Origin: Palleronia sp. THAF1
GTDB taxonomy: Bacteria > Pseudomonadota > Alphaproteobacteria > Rhodobacterales > Rhodobacteraceae
Direction of reading: 5' to 3'
Length of the DNA: 64,000 bases
NCBI RefSeq assembly: GCF_009363795.1
Contig: NZ_CP045420.1
Span: forward strand, 2,523,001-2,587,000
Below, piece after piece: positions 18,240 to 30,203 of the stretch (within the stretch, counting starts at the first letter, position 1; each line of letters starts with the position of its first letter). The notes beneath the pieces were generated by a model that saw only the letters and a list, made by a program, of their open reading frames with translations, made no database searches and was not told the DNA's origin. Both the position numbers and the translations under genes were made by a program.

Positions 18240-18340
18240 GGCGTCAGACCCTCACTTGATTCAGGGGCAAGACCGCCGGTCGGGCGGGCCCGGTTCTACA
18301 ACGCGGGCTACGTAACTTTCGCCCCTGGAAGATGCAAGCG

Positions 18341-18964
18341 TCAGTTGGCGGGAATGCCCCCGCCAGAGGACACGGCAGCGGCACTTCGCGCGCGCAACTC
18401 GCTGCGGCTGATGTTCATGCGGGTCTGGCCCGGCTCTGCCACGAACCAATCGGGGTTCTGCTTGAGCCAGGTTTCGACCTGCGCCGCACCATTGCGTGTC
18501 AGGTTCGCAAGCTGCTCTTCCTTGCCGCGAACGATGCCCGACCCGACGATGGGGGCAGTGTTCTCCAGTCCTTCGAAGGCTGTGAACTGCTTGGGCTCGG
18601 CGTTCAGGCGCTGCTGGGTTTGGTTGTCGTAGACGTTGACCTCGAAGATCAGGGCGGACTTCGGGGTGTAGACCAGCGGCAGGCCCGGTTGCGCCAGCAC
18701 GTAGCCCCCGATGGAGACGCCGATGTGGTAAAGCCCGTCGCCGTTATAGCGGGCCAGACGCGTTTCCAAAGCCTGCTCCATCGCGCCGGTCAGCTCAGGT
18801 CCGGTGACGGTGCGCGAGAACGGCCCCTGCTTCACGCCGTTGGCCTGCACGATGTTATAGCCCAGCCGGAAGTCGCCCAGATCGGCGTTTTCGCTGACGG
18901 GCGGTGTGATGCATCCGGCAAGCGACAGAAGAAGGCCAAGGGCGGCGGCAAGGCGAAGGATCAT
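18341..18964 (-). CDS. lipoprotein of unknown function
   Basis: A 207-residue protein with a lipobox LAGC (cysteine 18) is predicted to be anchored to a membrane. The mature part contains [19 protein letters not shown] and a YGG-type segment [17 protein letters not shown]. Similar lipoproteins are common in Rhodobacteraceae, but I know no function. It lies between parC and tuf on the same strand, with short gaps. Confidence 0.75.
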   Translation of the reverse strand: MILRLAAALGLLLSLAGCITPPVSENADLGDFRLGYNIVQANGVKQGPFSRTVTGPELTGAMEQALETRLARYNGDGLYHIGVSIGGYVLAQPGLPLVYTPKSALIFEVNVYDNQTQQRLNAEPKQFTAFEGLENTAPIVGSGIVRGKEEQLANLTRNGAAQVETWLKQNPDWFVAEPGQTRMNISRSELRARSAAAVSSGGGIPAN

Positions 18965-19032
18965 CGGGCAACTCCTGAGACAATGACGTTACCGTTAGCG
19001 GGCGGAGGGCATCGCGCAACCCCCGCTCCCGG

Positions 19033-21336
<2,304 letters not shown>

Positions 21337-21457
21337 ATTGTCGGGATACCCAGACCGGTGCCGGGCCGAAAGTAAAATGGCACTTGGATGGACCTTTTCT
21401 GTTCACGGGGACGTTAGCGTGGCGTAATGTAGCAGCACCGCCGTCCGGAGCATCAAA

Positions 21458-21928
21458 ATGATTCGCCTTACCCTTCTGCTCGTCGCAGGCCTCGTCGTGA
21501 CCTTCAGTATTGCTGGGCAAGATCCGAACATCGAACAGGGCAGCGATGCCGGGATGGACGTTTCGCGGGCCCAGAACGATCTGGTCGATCCGGGCAAGCT
21601 GGCGCTGGACGATGAGGCGGGTGCGATCGAGCGGGCGATTGCCGCGACGGACACTTACGAGCCAGAGCAGGTCACCGAGATGGTGCAAGAGGCCTCTTTG
21701 ATCCAACCCGCAAAGGCGTCGGAAACGTCTGCTCTTGCCGTAATCAACGCCACACGTGTGAACTTGCGCGCGGGCCCTTCAACCGCGAACGCCGTGCTGG
21801 ACCAAGCCACTCGCAACCAGCAGGTTCAGATCGTCGAGCGCACTGCCGATGGCTGGGCGCGTATTCAGGTGTTGGACACCGGCACGACCGCTTGGATCTA
21901 CGATCGCTTCCTCACGCCGCAGGGATAA
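21458..21928 (+). CDS. SH3-domain exported protein
   Basis: A 156-residue protein starts MIRLTLLLVAGLVVTFSIAG, a membrane anchor or signal peptide, followed by an acidic linker and a C-terminal bacterial SH3 domain (NATRVNLRAGPSTANAVLDQ, about residues 97-116, then WARIQV). Such domains often bind cell-wall peptides. It is divergent from parC and precedes a HIG1-type gene; function is not known. Confidence 0.8.
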   Translation: MIRLTLLLVAGLVVTFSIAGQDPNIEQGSDAGMDVSRAQNDLVDPGKLALDDEAGAIERAIAATDTYEPEQVTEMVQEASLIQPAKASETSALAVINATRVNLRAGPSTANAVLDQATRNQQVQIVERTADGWARIQVLDTGTTAWIYDRFLTPQG

Positions 21929-21991
21929 GGCATTCCGTTCCGGGACGTGGCGCGCTAAGCCAATCTGACCCGAAACCAGACGGACTCGCCC

Positions 21992-22198
21992 ATGTTTTCT
22001 GACCCGCTGTTCCTATTCGTGGTGATCGCTTGCCTTGCGGTCGCGGCGGTCCTGCTTCTTGGCATTGCGAACTTCGGCAAACCGGGACCGGACGCGGCCA
22101 AAAAATCCAACAAATACATGCGCTGGCGGATCTATGCACAGGCGGGTGCCGTGGTCGTCATCTTGATCTTCGTCTTCTTCCGCCGCATGGGGGGCTGA
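21992..22198 (+). CDS. HIG1-type twin transmembrane protein
   Basis: A 68-residue protein with two membrane helices (about 6-26 and 48-64) has the intervening KSNKYMRWRIYAQ motif, the pattern of HIG1-domain proteins, which in mitochondria and alphaproteobacteria associate with respiratory complexes. The stop lies 3 bp before the adenosyltransferase start, so they are co-transcribed; the functional link is unclear. Confidence 0.78.
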   Translation: MFSDPLFLFVVIACLAVAAVLLLGIANFGKPGPDAAKKSNKYMRWRIYAQAGAVVVILIFVFFRRMGG

Positions 22199-22201
22199 TC
22201 C

Positions 22202-22774
22202 ATGGTCGTTCTATCCAAAATCTACACGCGCACCGGCGACGGCGGCGACACCGCCCTGGGAAATGGTACCCGCGTGGCCAAGCATGACCGACGCGTCGAG
22301 GCCTACGGCACCGTGGACGAGGCCAACGCCACCTTCGGGATGGCCCGCCTGCACGCGACCGGAGATCTGGCCCAGCAAATCGAGCGTATCCAGAACGACC
22401 TGTTCGATCTGGGCGCGGACCTGTGCAATCCCGACATCGCGCGCGATGAGCAGGCCGAATATCCGCCTCTGCGCATGGTGGCCGCACAGACCGACCGGCT
22501 GGAGCGTGAGATCGACGCCATGAACGAACGGCTGGAAACGCTGCGCTCCTTCATCCTGCCCGGCGGCTCGCCACTCGCCGCCCATCTTCATGTGTGTCGC
22601 ACCGTCACCCGCCGGGCCGAGCGTCGTACGATGGAACTCGCCGCAGCCGAAACGCTGAACGAGGCGGCGATCACCTACCTTAATCGCCTGTCCGACTGGT
22701 GCTTTTGCGCCGCGCGTCTGGCGAACGACGATGGCCGCGCGGATGTGCTATGGACGCCCGGCGCGAACCGCTGA
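22202..22774 (+). CDS. cob(I)alamin adenosyltransferase, PduO type
   Basis: The enzyme transfers an adenosyl group from ATP to cob(I)alamin to make coenzyme B12. The protein is 190 residues with the N-terminal ATP motif TRTGDGGDTALGNG and the helical core EAYGTVDEANATFG, plus RRAERRTMELA further on. It is the third gene of a small rightward operon after the SH3 and HIG1 genes, and is followed by a terminator-like stem. Confidence 0.93.
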   Translation: MVVLSKIYTRTGDGGDTALGNGTRVAKHDRRVEAYGTVDEANATFGMARLHATGDLAQQIERIQNDLFDLGADLCNPDIARDEQAEYPPLRMVAAQTDRLEREIDAMNERLETLRSFILPGGSPLAAHLHVCRTVTRRAERRTMELAAAETLNEAAITYLNRLSDWCFCAARLANDDGRADVLWTPGANR

Positions 22775-22783
22775 ATTCGCGAA

Positions 22784-22818
22784 AACGGGGCGTCACAGGT
22801 CCATGACGCGGCGTTTTT
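22784..22818 (+). terminator. terminator between adenosyltransferase gene and etfB
   Basis: The stem AACGGGGCGTCA (22784-22795) pairs with TGACGCGGCGTT (22804-22815) apart from two mismatched G positions, with an 8-base loop, and the T-run extends to 22818. It would stop transcription before etfB. Confidence 0.7.
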
Positions 22819-22879
22819 GACCTGTTGCCCTTCTTCGCTCCGCGCTACGTCTTCGCTGAAGATATAGTAGGAGGACGAC

Positions 22880-23641
22880 ATGAAGATTCTGGTCCCCGTC
22901 AAGCGTGTGATCGACTATAACGTCAAGGTCCGCGTGAAGGGCGACGGCAGCGGGGTAGATCTCGCCAACGTCAAGATGAGCATGAACCCGTTTGACGAGA
23001 TCGCTGTCGAAGAAGCGATCCGCCTGAAGGAAGCCGGCACGGCCGAAGAGGTCGTCGCGGTGTCCATCGGCGTCAAGCAAGCTCAGGAAACGCTGCGCAC
23101 CGCGCTTGCCATGGGTGCCGACCGCGCGATCCTGATCGTCGCCGCCGACGACGTGCATCAAGATATCGAGCCTTTGTCCGTCGCCAAGCTGCTGAAAGCC
23201 GTGATCGACGAAGAGCAGCCGGGCCTTGTCCTATGCGGCAAGCAGGCCATCGACAACGACATGAACGCCACCGGGCAGATGCTGTCGGCTCTGCTGGGTT
23301 GGTCGCAGGCCACCTTCGCCAGCAAGGTGACGATCGAAGGCGATCATACCACGGTCAAGCGCGAGGTCGACGGCGGGATGCAGTCGATCAAGGTGAAGAT
23401 GCCCGCCGTCATTTCGGTGGACCTGCGCCTGAACGAACCGCGCTATGCATCGCTGCCGAACATCATGAAGGCCAAGAAGAAGCCGCTGGAAGAGAAGACG
23501 CCCGCCGACTACGGCGTTGACGTCTCGCCGCGGCTGGAAGTGGTCAAAACGGCCGAGCCTGCCGAACGTCAGGCTGGCATCATGGTCAAATCAGTCGAGC
23601 AACTGGTCGACAAGTTGAAGAACGAAGCGGGGGTGATCTGA
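22880..23641 (+). CDS. etfB: electron transfer flavoprotein beta subunit
   Basis: EtfB with EtfA accepts electrons from acyl-CoA dehydrogenases and passes them to ETF-ubiquinone oxidoreductase. The protein is 253 residues, starting [20 protein letters not shown], with the AMP-binding fold and [20 protein letters not shown] at about 173-192, a family landmark. A GGAGGA ribosome site precedes the ATG. The stop overlaps the etfA start as TGATG. Confidence 0.97.
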   Translation: MKILVPVKRVIDYNVKVRVKGDGSGVDLANVKMSMNPFDEIAVEEAIRLKEAGTAEEVVAVSIGVKQAQETLRTALAMGADRAILIVAADDVHQDIEPLSVAKLLKAVIDEEQPGLVLCGKQAIDNDMNATGQMLSALLGWSQATFASKVTIEGDHTTVKREVDGGMQSIKVKMPAVISVDLRLNEPRYASLPNIMKAKKKPLEEKTPADYGVDVSPRLEVVKTAEPAERQAGIMVKSVEQLVDKLKNEAGVI

Positions 23642-24567
23642 TGGCTGTTCTACTTCTTGCAGAGGTCGATGACGGTGAGCTGAACATGGACGCGACCGCG
23701 AAGGCGGTTTCGGCGGTCAAGGACTTGGGCGATATCCACGTCCTCTGCGCCGGGGCCAAGGCTGCGGACGCGGGTAAGGAAGCCGCGACGATCCAAGGTG
23801 TCGCAAAGGTGCTCGTGGCCGAAAACGATCAGTATGGCCACCGTCTGGCAGAACCGACCGCCGCGCTTCTCGTGCAGCTTGCGGGTGATTATTCGCATAT
23901 CTGCGCGCCTGCGACGACGGATGCCAAGAACATCCTGCCCCGCGCCGCCGCCCTGCTGGACGTGATGGTCATCACCGACGTTTCCGGCGTGGTGGATGCT
24001 GACACGTTCGAGCGACCGATCTACGCGGGCAATGCGATCCAGACGGTGAAGTCGAAGGACGAAAAGAAGGTCTTTTCGATCCGCACGTCCACCTTCGACG
24101 CCGCCGAGACTGGCAACAATGCCGCCGTCGAGAACGTCGATCCGGGCGATGCGCCGGGCCTGTCCGAGTGGGTCGAGGATCACGTGGCCGAGTCCGATCG
24201 CCCCGATCTGACCTCTGCCGGGATCGTTGTCTCTGGCGGTCGCGGTGTCGGTTCGGAAGAAGACTTCAAGATCATCGAAGGTCTTGCCGACAAACTGGGT
24301 GCCGCCATCGGTGCATCCCGCGCGGCGGTCGATTCGGGCTACGCACCAAACGATTGGCAGGTGGGACAGACCGGTAAGGTCGTCGCACCCGATCTGTACA
24401 TCGCCGTCGGTATTTCCGGTGCGATCCAGCACCTCGCCGGGATGAAGGACAGCAAGGTCATCGTTGCGATCAACAAGGACGAGGAAGCGCCGATCTTCCA
24501 GGTCGCCGATTATGGGCTTGTCGCCGATCTGTTCGACGCCGTCCCGAAACTGACCGAGAACGTCTGA
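23641..24567 (+). CDS. etfA: electron transfer flavoprotein alpha subunit
   Basis: EtfA carries the FAD of the heterodimer. The protein is 308 residues; the C-terminal FAD domain shows [18 protein letters not shown] and [16 protein letters not shown]. It is translationally coupled to etfB. Mcd at 35458 in this window is a probable electron donor to this pair. Confidence 0.97.
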   Translation: MAVLLLAEVDDGELNMDATAKAVSAVKDLGDIHVLCAGAKAADAGKEAATIQGVAKVLVAENDQYGHRLAEPTAALLVQLAGDYSHICAPATTDAKNILPRAAALLDVMVITDVSGVVDADTFERPIYAGNAIQTVKSKDEKKVFSIRTSTFDAAETGNNAAVENVDPGDAPGLSEWVEDHVAESDRPDLTSAGIVVSGGRGVGSEEDFKIIEGLADKLGAAIGASRAAVDSGYAPNDWQVGQTGKVVAPDLYIAVGISGAIQHLAGMKDSKVIVAINKDEEAPIFQVADYGLVADLFDAVPKLTENV

Positions 24568-24591
24568 TCCAGACCTGTTCGCATTGAAACG

Positions 24592-24624
24592 AAGGGCCTG
24601 TCGAAGATATTCGGCGGGCCTTTT
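24592..24624 (+). terminator. terminator of etfBA
   Basis: The stem 24592-24605 pairs with 24610-24622 (one bulged G, GATA loop), followed by TTTT at 24621-24624. Confidence 0.88.
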
Positions 24625-24635
24625 CCATTCCGGGC

Positions 24636-25433
24636 TTACGCGCTGCGCCGATGGCCCCCTCCCTCTCGCAACCGCAATCGTGACAGGCACCGCGCCACTC
24701 GCTCGGCTGCGATGTCCTGCACCTCTTCGGGGCTGATACGGCCTTTGAACCGCAGGGGCGATTTCGGTCGCACCACAACCTCTGTCCGTTCCGCCACCGA
24801 TAGCGATGCCGCCATCGCCTTTGTTACGAACGGTGGATCGCCGTCATGCACGGTATCGCATTCTTCGTCTGGCCGACGCTCTCCGATCCACAGCAGGACG
24901 ACCGGCTTGCCCAGTTGCGAAATCAGAATGCCCATCCGCTCCAGCCACGTGCGCTGCAGAGTTTCTCGGACCACGGCGAACCGACCCGGAGATACCGCGT
25001 AAAGGTCTTCCAACAGATGACGAACAAAGTGGTGCCGTTCGAACTCGATTTCAGGATACAGCGCGCGCAAGCGGTCTTGCTGTCCGATAATCCGATCATT
25101 CCGCCATTTGTGAACACGGTAATACGGATTGCTCAGCTGGTGCGCGCCCGGAACGGTCAGAACGACGGCATCCGCCTGCCGCGCGATCTCCAAAAGTCCC
25201 GGATCCCCCAAGATCGCGTCGGGTCCACTGTGGGGCGCCGACAAATCGATGCAAACGTCATGCGTCCTGTCTTCGATCCCGTCCATCAATGCCGCCGAAT
25301 CTGCGGAAGACACCGCGCGACTATCCAGCAGCGCGATATACGGTTGCGTCAGTGGCTTGATCGGCCCCCGGCAATCACGTGCCGCTCCCGGATAGCGGCA
25401 CATGTCCTCTGCGATCGAACTATAGCGGTCCAT
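24636..25433 (-). CDS. DUF6473-like protein of unknown function
   Basis: A 265-residue soluble protein starts MDRYSSIAEDMCRYPGAARD. The N-terminal CRYPGAARDCRGP and PYIALLD resemble DUF6473, a Roseobacter-enriched family; an SGNH-like fold has been my impression but is not certain. The ILISQLGKPVVLLWIGER strand and the arginine-rich tail are further landmarks. It lies between etfBA and the hydroxybutyryl-CoA dehydrogenase on the opposite strand. Function is unknown. Confidence 0.6.
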   Translation of the reverse strand: MDRYSSIAEDMCRYPGAARDCRGPIKPLTQPYIALLDSRAVSSADSAALMDGIEDRTHDVCIDLSAPHSGPDAILGDPGLLEIARQADAVVLTVPGAHQLSNPYYRVHKWRNDRIIGQQDRLRALYPEIEFERHHFVRHLLEDLYAVSPGRFAVVRETLQRTWLERMGILISQLGKPVVLLWIGERRPDEECDTVHDGDPPFVTKAMAASLSVAERTEVVVRPKSPLRFKGRISPEEVQDIAAERVARCLSRLRLREGGGHRRSA

Positions 25434-25585
25434 CCCACCCTCCTTGTTCCCCGCTTGGGACTAAAGCGCAGTCGGATGAGCAAAGGCTTAAGGTCTAAAA
25501 TTCACCTGATTTTAAGCCCGCCTTGCATGTCGCGGAGCCCCCCGCCTATGGTCGCGCAAAGCAGTCCAAGGCGGAGCAAGTCGCG

Positions 25586-26461
25586 ATGAGAATCGAAAGC
25601 GTTGGCGTGATCGGCGCAGGCCAGATGGGAAGCGGGATCGCGCATGTCTTCGCGCTTGCAGGCTTCGATGTGCACCTGACGGATGTCAGTGCCGATGCTT
25701 TGACGCGCGCTACCGACGGCATCGCCGCGAACATGGATCGTCAGGTCTCACGCGAGAAGATCGCCAGCGACGACCGAGACGCCGCGCTGGCTCGCATCGC
25801 CACAACCCAAACGCTGACGGACCTAGGCCAGTGCGATCTGGTGATCGAAGCCGCGACCGAGCGCGAAGCCGTGAAGGACGCGATATTCGCCGAACTGGTA
25901 CCCGCGCTCAAGCCGGAAACGATCCTGACCTCAAACACATCGTCGATCTCTATTACGCGGCTGGCGTCGAAAACGGACCGGCCCGAGAAATTCCTGGGCT
26001 TCCACTTCATGAACCCCGTTCCGGTGATGAGCCTCGTCGAGCTGATCCGGGGTATCGCCACCGATGACGAGACGTTCTCGGCGTGCATGGATGTGGTCGA
26101 CCGTTTGGGAAAAACAGCCGCGACCGCGGAAGATTTTCCGGCCTTTATCGTTAACCGCATCCTGATGCCGATGATCAACGAAGCGGTCTATGTCCTGTAC
26201 GAAGGCGTCGGCAATGTGAAGTCCATCGACAAGGCGATGAAGCTGGGCACGAACCACCCCATGGGGCCGCTGGAACTGGCGGATTTCATCGGGTTGGACA
26301 CCTGCTTGGCCATCATGAACGTGCTGCACGACGGCTTGGCGGACACGAAGTACCGCCCCTGCCCTCTGCTGACCAAATATGTCGAAGCCGGATGGCTGGG
26401 GCGCAAATCAGGTCGCGGTTTCTACGACTACCGCGGCGACGAACCGGTGCCGACCCGCTAG
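25586..26461 (+). CDS. hbd: 3-hydroxybutyryl-CoA dehydrogenase
   Basis: This NAD(P)-dependent enzyme interconverts 3-hydroxybutyryl-CoA and acetoacetyl-CoA. The 291-residue protein starts at ATG 25586 with the nucleotide motif GVIGAGQMGSGIAHVF, and has HFMNPVPVM (catalytic His) and the C-terminal NHPMGPLELADFIGLD. A longer in-frame reading upstream is not family-like. Its place after etfBA fits short-chain acyl-CoA metabolism. Confidence 0.95.
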   Translation: MRIESVGVIGAGQMGSGIAHVFALAGFDVHLTDVSADALTRATDGIAANMDRQVSREKIASDDRDAALARIATTQTLTDLGQCDLVIEAATEREAVKDAIFAELVPALKPETILTSNTSSISITRLASKTDRPEKFLGFHFMNPVPVMSLVELIRGIATDDETFSACMDVVDRLGKTAATAEDFPAFIVNRILMPMINEAVYVLYEGVGNVKSIDKAMKLGTNHPMGPLELADFIGLDTCLAIMNVLHDGLADTKYRPCPLLTKYVEAGWLGRKSGRGFYDYRGDEPVPTR

Positions 26462-26466
26462 GCGAC

Positions 26467-27228
26467 TCACAGGTTCAGAACCGCGGCTCTGACGCTTTCG
26501 GTGGTCAGGTTGAAAGGCGTCATTGGCGGCCCGATCCTGATATGGAACGGCTTGTCGGCGCGCCGCAGCACTTCGTGCAGCAGAACCCCTTGTCTCGATA
26601 TCGGATGGACCCGCGCCGCAAAGCGATACAGCCGGGACGGCTGGTCCAGGATCCGAACCGGCAGAACGGCGGCGCCGACCTCCTGCGCCAGTCGCACTCC
26701 GAACGCTGACCATTCCGGCTCTGCCCCAGTTGCAATACGCCCCGCCGGAAATAGCGCGACCGATCCACCGCTTGCCAGATGCGCGCGGGCCGTCCGGGTC
26801 AACTCGCGGAGCCGCGCGCGTCGGTCGACGGAATGGCCATAAGGCACCGCCAAAAGCAGCGGGGCGACTTGCGGCATATCATCCGCCAAGGCCCGCGCCA
26901 TGATCCGGGTGTCGCCACGCACACTGGATAAAGCCGACAACAGTGCGGCCCCGTCAAGGATACCGGTCGGATGGTTGGCCAGCACCACCAATGGCCCTGT
27001 CCGGGGCACATTTTCCAACCTGTCCGCGACGATCGCGATGCCCAGGGCCCTCAACGCGTCGTTGCACAAATCGATACCGTTCGGCAGCGGCCCGCTGGCC
27101 AGATGCCGGAGTCGCCACAGCAAGCGCGGCGTTGCGAGGGTCATCCATTCAAGCGTTCGGACAGCTAAGCCAAAAGACGTGCCGGGCAGACTGCGCGCAT
27201 AGCTCAGCCGCCGTGCGATGCCGATCAC
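26467..27228 (-). CDS. lysophospholipid acyltransferase-like protein
   Basis: A 253-residue member of the PlsC-like family has the catalytic NHPTGILDG motif (NHxxxxD, about residue 84) and FPAGRI in the place of the FPEG substrate motif. The start is a GTG overlapping the ptsH stop as GTGA, so it is the last gene of the chvI-to-HPr operon. It may acylate a lysolipid or a lysine-like amine; the substrate is unknown. The TGA-to-GTG coupling supports this start. Confidence 0.85.
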   Translation of the reverse strand: MIGIARRLSYARSLPGTSFGLAVRTLEWMTLATPRLLWRLRHLASGPLPNGIDLCNDALRALGIAIVADRLENVPRTGPLVVLANHPTGILDGAALLSALSSVRGDTRIMARALADDMPQVAPLLLAVPYGHSVDRRARLRELTRTARAHLASGGSVALFPAGRIATGAEPEWSAFGVRLAQEVGAAVLPVRILDQPSRLYRFAARVHPISRQGVLLHEVLRRADKPFHIRIGPPMTPFNLTTESVRAAVLNL

Positions 27229-27494
27229 ATGTCTTCGCCGAAGCGACCCGCGACAAGCGTTTCCAACGCATCGGCCAATGCATCCGCATCCGGACCCGTC
27301 GTCTCAATCTCTATCGTGGTGCCACGATGGGCGGCCAGCATGAGCAAGCCCATGATCGAATCGCCCGATGCGCTTTGCCCATCATGCCGAACATCCGCGC
27401 GAGCGTCATGCGCTTCGACGACCTCGACCAGTTTAGCCGAGGCACGGGCGTGCAAGCCTTTCTCGTTGACGATTTCCAGCTTGCGCACGGCCAC
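27225..27494 (-). CDS. ptsH: phosphocarrier protein HPr
   Basis: An 89-residue HPr has the phosphorylated histidine H15 in GLHARAS and serine S46 in GDSIMGLL, the site for HPr kinase. In alphaproteobacteria this is a regulatory HPr that responds to the PTS-Ntr phosphorelay and HprK. It lies between the EIIA gene (2 bp gap) and an acyltransferase. No transport PTS permease is present in the window. Confidence 0.95.
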   Translation of the reverse strand: MAVRKLEIVNEKGLHARASAKLVEVVEAHDARADVRHDGQSASGDSIMGLLMLAAHRGTTIEIETTGPDADALADALETLVAGRFGEDM

Positions 27495-27496
27495 GC

Positions 27497-27925
27497 CTAG
27501 CGACCGCCGCTGGCAAGTTTCAATTCGGGCTGCGGCCCGGACATGGTGTCCAGATACTTGCGTCCGGCCATAAGGGCGGTCTGTATCGCCTCTGTCAGCG
27601 GCTGATGGCGCGACTTGGCGAGCTTGATCAGAAGCGGAAGGTTCGCGCCGTATATGATGCGCCGACTGTCGGGATTACAGGCGCGCAGTGACAGGTTTGA
27701 CGGCGATCCACCGAACATGTCGGTCACAACGATAACGCCGTTCCCTTCGTCAACGGAATCGGCCGCGGCGCATATCTCTGCCTGTTTGCGCACGCGGTCG
27801 CATTCGGGTTCGATAGAAACGGCCACGATGCCGGGTTGCCGGCCCACGACATGCTCGACCGCCGCGAGAAACTCGCGGGACAAACCCCCGTGGGCGACGA
27901 TAACGATGCCTATCAAGGCGACCAC
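27497..27925 (-). CDS. PTS EIIA, mannose-family, regulatory type
   Basis: A 142-residue EIIA-Man fold protein has the phosphoryl-accepting H12 in IVIVAHGGLS. The start is a GTG at 27925. With HPr and HprK it forms a phosphorelay used for signalling rather than sugar uptake. It follows hprK by 133 bp; a rapZ-type gene, which I would expect between them in related genomes, is missing. Confidence 0.9.
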   Translation of the reverse strand: MVALIGIVIVAHGGLSREFLAAVEHVVGRQPGIVAVSIEPECDRVRKQAEICAAADSVDEGNGVIVVTDMFGGSPSNLSLRACNPDSRRIIYGANLPLLIKLAKSRHQPLTEAIQTALMAGRKYLDTMSGPQPELKLASGGR

Positions 27926-28058
27926 TCCCGTTGCGACGTGTCGAACCGACCCTGCCGCTTTAGCTCCCCGTTACATAATTGACACCCAGCGGACTCAATT
28001 CGCAAGGCCATCGGAGCAAAGTGCCGCAACGGCACGCGGACTGTTGCGGTTCGGTGCG

Positions 28059-28487
28059 TCATGCCAGCCGCTCTCCGGTCAGCAAAACCAGCACTGCATT
28101 CGCAGGCGCGGGATGATTGCGCGCGTGAACCAACGGCAGATTGATTCCGTCTACGCTGTCTGTACGCATGGGCGGCAGGCGTTCGGGTTCGGACATATCA
28201 AGGTCCACTATCAGACCAACGGATGTCGGTGGCGCGGTCGGTACACGCAAGATGCCGATGCCACGCGCTTCGATTTGGCCGAGAATGGCATCGGGTGCCC
28301 ATGCCATAAGCGTGCCATTTGTCGCGCGAAGGCACGTGCGATCATCGGCTATCAGGCATGCACCCCGCGCCAGCAACGCAAGCGCCAATGTTGACTTGCC
28401 AGTGCCAGAATCTCCGCGGATCAGAAGGCCGCGGCCATTATACGCGACGGCGCTGGCATGAAGAATCAGCGAGGGTTTCCGGTTCAC
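28059..28487 (-). CDS. hprK: HPr kinase/phosphorylase, short alphaproteobacterial form
   Basis: A 142-residue protein contains only the C-terminal kinase domain of HprK, as usual in alphaproteobacteria. Walker A GDSGTGKST is at 25-33, and APDAILGQIEARGIGIL carries the HprK signature. It phosphorylates HPr on Ser46. The GTG start overlaps the chvG stop as GTGA. It ends with an ERLA tail before a 133-bp gap. Confidence 0.93.
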   Translation of the reverse strand: MNRKPSLILHASAVAYNGRGLLIRGDSGTGKSTLALALLARGACLIADDRTCLRATNGTLMAWAPDAILGQIEARGIGILRVPTAPPTSVGLIVDLDMSEPERLPPMRTDSVDGINLPLVHARNHPAPANAVLVLLTGERLA

Positions 28488-30193
28488 ACCGGCAGGCCGA
28501 CCACGAAGCGCGCACCCAACGGCGTAGAGGTGGGATCGGCATCCGTCGGAGCGATGTTCTCGGCCCAGATGACACCGCCGTGCGCCTCGACGATCTGTTT
28601 CGAGATCGCAAGCCCAAGACCGGAGTTGTTTCCGAACTGTCCTTCGGGACGTTCCGAATAGAAACGCGTGAAGATCTTTTCCAGCGCGCTGTCGGGGATG
28701 CCGGGGCCGGTATCTTCGACCACCACCAGCACGCGGTCATCGCGCTTACGAGCCCAGAGGCGGATCGCGTCGCCCTCGCCACAGAACGAAATGGCGTTGG
28801 TGATCAAGTTCACGAAGACCTGCGCCAACCGTCCCTCAAGGCCGTCAATGACGATAGGTTCAGACGGCAGGTCATCGATGAACTCGATACCCTTCGCTTC
28901 GGCATCGCGGCCAAGGTAGTCGGACAGGTTCGTGAGCATACCCAGAAGATTGAAGCTCTCTTCGTCTTCCTTGACCAACTCACTGTCCAGACGGGACGCG
29001 TTGGAAATATCGCTGACCAATCGGTCCAGACGACGCACGTCGTGGTCGATCACATCGAGCAGCTTCTCGCGTTGTTCGTCCTTCTTCACGAAGCGCAGGC
29101 TGCCGACGGCAGAGCGCAGCGAGGCGAGCGGGTTCTTGATCTCATGCGCGACATCGGCGGCGAACTGTTCATTGGCGTCGATGCGATCATAGAGTGCGGC
29201 GACCATGCCGCGAAGGGCCGATGACAGACGCCCGATTTCATCGGGACGCGCCGACAGGTCGGGGATGCGCACACGGCCGGGATTCATGGTGCGCGTGTTG
29301 CGGTCCCGTCCGATTTCAGCGGCTGCGGCCAGATCGGAAAGCGGATTAGCGATGGTCGAAGCCAGCACGAGGCTAAGGCCGATGGACACCACGATGGCGA
29401 TGACGAACATCTGCAAAACTTGTTCGCGCTCGGCCCGCACGAGGTTGTCGATTTCGCCCGCGCCGCTGGTGAGGGCAACGGCGCCGATGACCCGCTCGCC
29501 GCTCATGATGGGAGTCGCGACCGCGAAGACGGTCGCGCCATTTTTCACTAGGTTGGTTTCGACATGGGTACCACCCTGCAGCGCGCGCTCAACCAGCAGG
29601 TTGGCCAGCCGTTGCGTTTCCGAGGACAGGCCGCTTTCGTCACCCTTCTGAAGCGCGTTCGCCAAGAACATCCAGCCGCTTTCAAGCGCGTCCGTAATGA
29701 CCGTTGAGCGTGGCTGGCGATCCAGCCCGGTGACATCCGACAGACTAGCCCGTTCGGTGCCGCGAGAGGTCGCGACGATTTCGCCATCCAGATCGAAAAC
29801 GAAAGCCGATGATGGGCCGGGCAGTTCCAGCGCCGTCAGAGTCTGTTCGGGGTCCAGTCCGTCGCCCAGCGCCGCGTCGGGGGTTTGCAGAAGCTGCGCC
29901 TCAAACACGTTAGCAAGCAGATGGGCCTCGGAGACCAACGCCGTTTCGCGCTGGAAGACCAGACTGTCGCGGAACGGGTTCAGGAACAGAACGCCGACGA
30001 CGAGCATCAGGATCGCCAGCAGATTGAACGTGATGATCTTGCGCGCCAAGGGCGAGCGGTTGATGGCGATCATGCCGCCGCCGCGCGTCTTCTGACGCGC
30101 TTCGCGGTCGGCAGAGGCATCGGGGCGTACCCAGTCCTCTCCGAGCAGCAGCCCATCCTTGGGCCCGCCCCGGCTGTCAATGTCGGTCGCCAT
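28484..30193 (-). CDS. chvG: ChvG-type sensor histidine kinase
   Basis: A 569-residue membrane kinase senses acidity or host signals in relatives. It has two membrane helices (about 53-73 and 259-280) around a periplasmic sensor, a HAMP region, the histidine box with H350 (ADVAHEIKNPLASLR) and an ATPase domain (DTGPGIPDSALEKIF). ATG 30193 was preferred; the longer in-frame reading would overlap chvI. It phosphorylates ChvI. Confidence 0.95.
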   Translation of the reverse strand: MATDIDSRGGPKDGLLLGEDWVRPDASADREARQKTRGGGMIAINRSPLARKIITFNLLAILMLVVGVLFLNPFRDSLVFQRETALVSEAHLLANVFEAQLLQTPDAALGDGLDPEQTLTALELPGPSSAFVFDLDGEIVATSRGTERASLSDVTGLDRQPRSTVITDALESGWMFLANALQKGDESGLSSETQRLANLLVERALQGGTHVETNLVKNGATVFAVATPIMSGERVIGAVALTSGAGEIDNLVRAEREQVLQMFVIAIVVSIGLSLVLASTIANPLSDLAAAAEIGRDRNTRTMNPGRVRIPDLSARPDEIGRLSSALRGMVAALYDRIDANEQFAADVAHEIKNPLASLRSAVGSLRFVKKDEQREKLLDVIDHDVRRLDRLVSDISNASRLDSELVKEDEESFNLLGMLTNLSDYLGRDAEAKGIEFIDDLPSEPIVIDGLEGRLAQVFVNLITNAISFCGEGDAIRLWARKRDDRVLVVVEDTGPGIPDSALEKIFTRFYSERPEGQFGNNSGLGLAISKQIVEAHGGVIWAENIAPTDADPTSTPLGARFVVGLPV

Positions 30194-30203
30194 CGCCACG
30201 AGC

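Noticed and set aside
18240..18340. A possible tRNA between tuf and the lipoprotein gene
   Set aside because: Only local GC-rich pairing; no acceptor, anticodon or T-arm pattern on either strand.
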